From positions 1-8,738 of the forward strand of contig JAEZZU010000311.1 in the NCBI GenBank assembly GCA_023418355.1: a DNA stretch of 8,738 nucleotides, read 5' to 3'. Positions 5,835-8,738 of this stretch are shown here, in pieces (within the stretch, counting starts at the first letter, position 1; each line of letters opens with the position of its first letter). A program made the translations under genes and the position numbers. The notes under the pieces were generated by a model, which was given only the letters and a program-made list of their open reading frames with translations, was not told the origin of the DNA and searched no databases. Source of the stretch: Pseudomonadota bacterium (GTDB taxonomy: Bacteria; Pseudomonadota; Gammaproteobacteria; Burkholderiales; Burkholderiaceae_C).

Positions 5835-7319
5835 TTATTCCTTGCTGGTGTCTGCAGCGCCAGCGGCGGCTGCAATGGGCTGACCCTCTGTATTCAGAGG
5901 CTGCCAGCCACCACCCAGCGCCTTGTACAGGCGCACATAGTCCGACCCGATGGCTGCCTGCGCCGTGGCTACAGCATCCTGCGAAGACAGCAGCGTGCGC
6001 TGTGTATCCAGCACGGTCTGAAAGTCCACCAGCCCCGTGGTGTAGCGCTGCGATGCCAGCAGCTGGGCATTGCGCGCGGCCTCTTCGGCCACCTGCAGCT
6101 GTACCAGACGCTGCTTGTCACCCTGCAGCTGCACCAGCGCATCTTCCACCTCCTGCAAGGCCGTCAGCACGGTGGAGCGGTAATTGATGCGCGCCTGCTC
6201 CAGAGCAGCTTCGCGCTCTGCCACACGGGCACTGTTCAGCCCCCCGTCAAACAGGGTCTGCGCCAGGCTGGCGGCAATGCTGGTGGTCAGCGTGGCACCG
6301 CTCGATCCCAGTGCAGACAGCGTCAAGGCGCTCAGCCCCAGCGAACCGCGCAGCGACAGGCTGGGGAAATTCGCACGCTCCTGCGCAGAAAGATTTGCCA
6401 GTGCAGCAATCACGCGCTGCTCCTGCACACGCACATCAGGCCGCTGGCGCAAGGTATCGGCAGGCAGAGCCAGGGCCAGCTGCGCGGGTGGCACTGGCAG
6501 GGGCTGCAGTGTGCTCAGGCTCTGGTTCAGTGCGGCTGGCGGCTGGCCGGTCAGAATTGACAGTGCATGGCGTTTTTGTGCCATGGATGCCTGCAGTGAA
6601 GGAATTTGCGCTGCAGTCTGTGCCGTCGATGCACGCGCCTGCTCTACGTCCAGCGATGTCGCCAGCCCTGCCTGCATGCGCCACTCGGAAATCTGCTGAT
6701 TCTCCTGCTGGATGGCCAGGTTGCGCTCCGCAATCTGCAGGCGGTTTTGCAGGCTGCGCAGTTCGATGTAGTTCAGCGCCACTTCAGCCGCCAGGGAGAC
6801 ATGGGCGCCTTCGAGCGTGGCCACCGCAGCAGCAACACCTGCCTCACCCGCCTTGACGGCATTGGCCTGGCGGCCCCACAGATCTGGCTCCCAGCTCACA
6901 TCGATGCCGGTGCTGAAGCTGTTGCTGGCAGAACTGGGTTCGCGCTTGCCACGGCTGCCACTCAGGCTGGCACCCGCGCTGGGCAGTCTGCTGGCTTCGC
7001 TTTGATCCAGCTGGGCACGTGCCTGACGCAATGCAGCCTGTGCGCTCTGCACATTGGGGTTGGCCGTCAAGGCCTGTTCGATCAGAGATGCCATCTGTGC
7101 ATCCCCGAACTGCAGCCACCAGCGGCTCAGATCTTCGGGGGCTGCAGCGGCCTGTTCGGTGCTCCACTGCACAGGCACATCCACCGCTTCACTCTGAGCG
7201 GCGAACTGTGAGGTATGGCTGCAGCCTGCAAGCAGCAGGGCACAGGCCAGCGTCGTAGGCATGAGCCACACTCTGGGTGTAGCGGCACGACGCGCAATCT
7301 TGTTGAGTTTTTTTGACAT
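5835..7319 (-). CDS. Outer-membrane efflux lipoprotein, OprM/NodT (TolC-like) family
   Basis: Outer-membrane channel of the tripartite pump, 494 residues, expected to act as a trimer. The N-terminus is a lipoprotein signal: basic residues, a hydrophobic stretch and lipobox LAGC with the lipidated cysteine at C33. Serine at +2 agrees with outer-membrane sorting. Two repeated OEP halves follow (about 76-260 and 285-465). Family motifs include SWEPDLWGR (142-150), LPADTLRQRPDVRVQEQRV (285-303), LFDGGLNSARV (356-366), ALQEVEDALV (388-397), RYTTGLVDFQTVLDTQR (425-441) and YKALGGGW (465-472). I chose the ATG at 7319, which gives a normal signal peptide. The frame continues upstream to a TTG at 7361, but that would add 14 residues with no signal character. 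No good ribosome binding site precedes the ATG. First gene of the operon, 18 bases ahead of the adaptor gene. Confidence 0.93.
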   Translation of the reverse strand: MSKKLNKIARRAATPRVWLMPTTLACALLLAGCSHTSQFAAQSEAVDVPVQWSTEQAAAAPEDLSRWWLQFGDAQMASLIEQALTANPNVQSAQAALRQARAQLDQSEASRLPSAGASLSGSRGKREPSSASNSFSTGIDVSWEPDLWGRQANAVKAGEAGVAAAVATLEGAHVSLAAEVALNYIELRSLQNRLQIAERNLAIQQENQQISEWRMQAGLATSLDVEQARASTAQTAAQIPSLQASMAQKRHALSILTGQPPAALNQSLSTLQPLPVPPAQLALALPADTLRQRPDVRVQEQRVIAALANLSAQERANFPSLSLRGSLGLSALTLSALGSSGATLTTSIAASLAQTLFDGGLNSARVAEREAALEQARINYRSTVLTALQEVEDALVQLQGDKQRLVQLQVAEEAARNAQLLASQRYTTGLVDFQTVLDTQRTLLSSQDAVATAQAAIGSDYVRLYKALGGGWQPLNTEGQPIAAAAGAADTSKE

Positions 7320-7445
7320 GCTAGGCAAGCAGTATGCGTAATGGCTTGTTTCTACCTGCAATTGTGCAGAGCCTGTGTAGTGACACGGCTAAAAACATGT
7401 GAAGCTTTGGTAAAGCCACAGTGCCGGGCAATCGACGACAGGCAC
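7320..7445 (-). promoter_or_regulatory. Probable promoter region of the efflux operon, with a dyad
   Basis: This segment lies between the tsaD terminator and the first efflux gene, so the operon promoter should be here. A dyad at 7370-7390 (AGCC, T bulge, GTGT, AGTG loop, ACAC, GGCT) could be a regulator site or an RNA hairpin. Only weak boxes are visible. On the minus strand TTGCAG (complement of 7357-7362) is followed after 19 bases by CATACT, which would start transcription almost at the ATG and leave little or no leader. That would fit the missing ribosome binding site but is speculative. No regulator gene is adjacent. Confidence 0.3.
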
Positions 7446-7470
7446 AAAAAAGCCCTCTGAATGAGGGCTT
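7446..7470 (-). terminator. Intrinsic terminator after tsaD
   Basis: Read on the minus strand, AAGCCCTC pairs with GAGGGCTT (positions 7463-7470 with 7450-7457) around a five-base loop. The stem is followed by a run of six T (complement of 7446-7451). It begins about 16 bases beyond the tsaD stop, so tsaD and the efflux operon are separate transcription units. Confidence 0.9.
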
Positions 7471-7485
7471 GGGGAACTGGGATGT

Positions 7486-8535
7486 TTACGCGGCTTCCAC
7501 AATGGCATCGAGCGGCCAGCGCGGCTTGACGTCAAACGAATACGTCTTGTCAGCCTGCTGCTGCCCAGCCTGCATGCGCATGGCAGCGGCCATGGCAATC
7601 ATGGCGCCGTTGTCCGTGCACAGGTGCAATTCGGGGTAATGCACGCGAATCTTGCGCTTGGCGCATTCGTGGTTGAGCTGCTCGCGCAGCTGCTTGTTGG
7701 CCCCCACGCCACCGGCCACCACCACGCGGTTCATGCCGGTCTGCTTGAGCGCGTTCATGGTCTTCTTGACCAGCACTTCCACAATCGCAGCCTGTGCGCT
7801 GGCGGCCAGATCGGCCTTACGAGCTTCCAGCTCATCGCCCAGTTTTTTCGCCTGGGTGAGCACGGCCGTCTTCAGGCCTGCAAACGAGAAATCCAGATCG
7901 CCACTGTGCAGCAGCGGACGTGGCAGCTTGAAGGCTTCAGGGTCACCGTTTTCAGCCAGTTTGGACAGCACAGGGCCGCCGGGGTATGGCAGGCCCATCA
8001 CCTTGGCGGACTTGTCAAAAGCTTCGCCTGCCGCATCATCAATGGTTTCGCCCAGAATTTCATAGCGGCCCACACCATCGACCCGCATGAGCTGCGTGTG
8101 ACCACCGGACACCAGCAGCGCCACGAAGGGAAATTCTGGTGGGTCTTCGCTCAGGAAGGGAGAGAGCAAATGCCCTTCCAGGTGGTGTACACCCAGCACA
8201 GGCTTGTCCAGCGCAGCGCCCAGTGCGCAGGCCACACCGGCGCCGACCAGCAATGCACCCGCCAGACCGGGGCCACGCGTAAAGGCCACCACGTCGATGT
8301 CCTGCAGGGACTTGCCGGCATCTTCCATCACCTGCTTGGTCAGCGGCAGCACGCGGCGGATATGGTCGCGGCTGGCAAGCTCGGGCACCACACCGCCGTA
8401 GGCACGGTGCATATCAATTTGGCTGTGCAATGCGTGCGCAAGCAGGCTAGGCACACTGCCGTCGTCCGGAATGCGCACCAGGGCCACACCGGTTTCATCG
8501 CACGAAGATTCAATACCCAAGATCAGCTGACTCAT
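7486..8535 (-). CDS. tsaD: tRNA N6-threonylcarbamoyladenosine transferase TsaD (Gcp/YgjD/Kae1)
   Basis: Cytoplasmic enzyme that, with TsaB and TsaE, transfers the threonylcarbamoyl group from the TsaC-made adenylate to A37 of tRNAs reading ANN codons. This t6A modification is generally essential in bacteria. The protein has 349 residues, close to E. coli TsaD (337). It begins MSQLILGIESSCDETGVALV, the standard ASKHA-fold phosphate-binding start. Metal ligands are in place: H118 and H122 in HHLEGHLLS, and D308 in CTDNGAMIA. SGGHTQL (143-149), the GETIDDAAGEAFDKSAK segment and the VVAGGVGANKQLR segment are also typical. The frame is open 66 bases further upstream, but homology starts at the chosen ATG. 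Its ribosome binding site is weak (GCGGGTT directly before it). The gene stands alone, with a terminator after it. Its gene partners tsaB, tsaC and tsaE are not in the window. Confidence 0.97.
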   Translation of the reverse strand: MSQLILGIESSCDETGVALVRIPDDGSVPSLLAHALHSQIDMHRAYGGVVPELASRDHIRRVLPLTKQVMEDAGKSLQDIDVVAFTRGPGLAGALLVGAGVACALGAALDKPVLGVHHLEGHLLSPFLSEDPPEFPFVALLVSGGHTQLMRVDGVGRYEILGETIDDAAGEAFDKSAKVMGLPYPGGPVLSKLAENGDPEAFKLPRPLLHSGDLDFSFAGLKTAVLTQAKKLGDELEARKADLAASAQAAIVEVLVKKTMNALKQTGMNRVVVAGGVGANKQLREQLNHECAKRKIRVHYPELHLCTDNGAMIAMAAAMRMQAGQQQADKTYSFDVKPRWPLDAIVEAA

Positions 8536-8656
8536 AACCCGCAAGTGTAGGCTGAGCGCCCGTCTGCAGCAGGCTGGCTGGGGCAATGGCCTTGCACGCA
8601 AGGCAAGAAAAAAGGTTCATCACGGAATGTCGGGGTAGTTGCCCCTCAAACAGAAA
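8536..8656 (-). other. Upstream region of tsaD with small hairpins
   Basis: No convincing gene is visible. GCCTTG (8589-8594) pairs with CAAGGC (8599-8604) around a four-base loop, 54 bases before the tsaD start, and GGGG (8632-8635) pairs with CCCC (8642-8645). These could lie in the tsaD 5' untranslated region. I found no good sigma-70 boxes on the minus strand. Confidence 0.35.
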
Positions 8657-8718
8657 CAGCGGTGACATTTCAAGCATGATGGTTGTGCGACCAATCAACA
8701 TGCAAGAAAGCACCGCTG
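8657..8718. other. Long interrupted hairpin upstream of tsaD
   Basis: A 62-base segment folds end to end. CAGCGGTG (8657-8664) pairs with CACCGCTG (8711-8718), TTTC (8668-8671) with GAAA (8706-8709), GCATG (8674-8678) with CATGC (8699-8703), and TGGTTG (8680-8685) with CAATCA (8692-8697, one G-U pair), around a six-base loop. This gives 23 paired positions with short internal loops. It has no T-run and encodes nothing obvious. It could be a leader of a divergent gene beyond the window, a small RNA, or a dispersed palindromic repeat. The fold is seen in the sequence; its function is unknown. Confidence 0.5.
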
Positions 8719-8738
8719 CATGCACAAAGATACTACAT

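Noticed and set aside
7305..7319. Run of seven A in codons 2-4 of the channel gene as a frameshift site
   Set aside because: It is at the very start of the gene, the zero frame is complete and no useful product lies in another frame.
7320..7361. TTG at 7361 as the start of the channel gene
   Set aside because: The extra 14 residues would precede an otherwise standard lipoprotein signal; the ATG at 7319 gives a normal signal length.
8657..8718. Hairpin as an integron attC site
   Set aside because: The outer arms lack the conserved RYYYAAC/GTTRRRY core sites and there is no gene-cassette context.
8510..8725. 71-residue minus-strand frame upstream of tsaD
   Set aside because: It overlaps the tsaD start in another frame, runs through the hairpins and shows no recognisable domain.
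1..8738. CRISPR array, tRNA, rRNA or insertion sequence
   Set aside because: I saw no regularly spaced direct repeats, no cloverleaf, no rRNA-like stretch and no transposase on either strand.

Overview
The window looks like a chromosomal segment of a betaproteobacterium of the Comamonadaceae, most likely Comamonas or a close relative. The grounds are the GC-rich codon use, the gene families present, and two intergenic inverted-repeat elements of a kind I associate with this family. The genus is inference; the gene families are read directly from the translations.

Plus-strand half (1-2213): the window opens inside the last part of a TRAP transporter large permease gene, which ends at 392 with a strong intrinsic terminator. 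A 432-base gap follows. It holds an imperfect inverted-repeat element with AT-rich, promoter-like sequence inside it, and then a highly structured 5' leader. That leader sits directly upstream of nhaA, a Na+/H+ antiporter gene (825-2213) with all the key antiporter residues. The leader folds into several GC-rich helices, and one strand of it can pair with either of two places. This makes a cation-sensing riboswitch (the nhaA-I/Li-I type is the leading candidate) the most interesting reading of the window.

Minus-strand half (8535-2429): nhaA converges on a four-gene minus-strand operon and shares a bidirectional terminator with it (2370-2407). An inverted-repeat-bounded intergenic element (2218-2331) lies between nhaA and that terminator. 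In transcription order the operon encodes an outer-membrane lipoprotein channel of the OprM/NodT type, a MacA-like periplasmic adaptor, a MacB-type ABC ATPase and a MacB-type permease. The last three genes overlap by 4 and 1 bases, so they are probably translationally coupled. Together they form a complete tripartite ABC efflux pump reaching from cytoplasm to outside, with the usual MacB fusion split into separate ATPase and permease chains. No regulator gene is linked to it.

Upstream of the operon, in the same direction but separated by its own terminator (7446-7470), is tsaD (7486-8535), which makes the essential t6A modification of tRNA. The last 200 bases upstream of tsaD contain no convincing gene but do contain a long interrupted hairpin (8657-8718) whose role I cannot assign.
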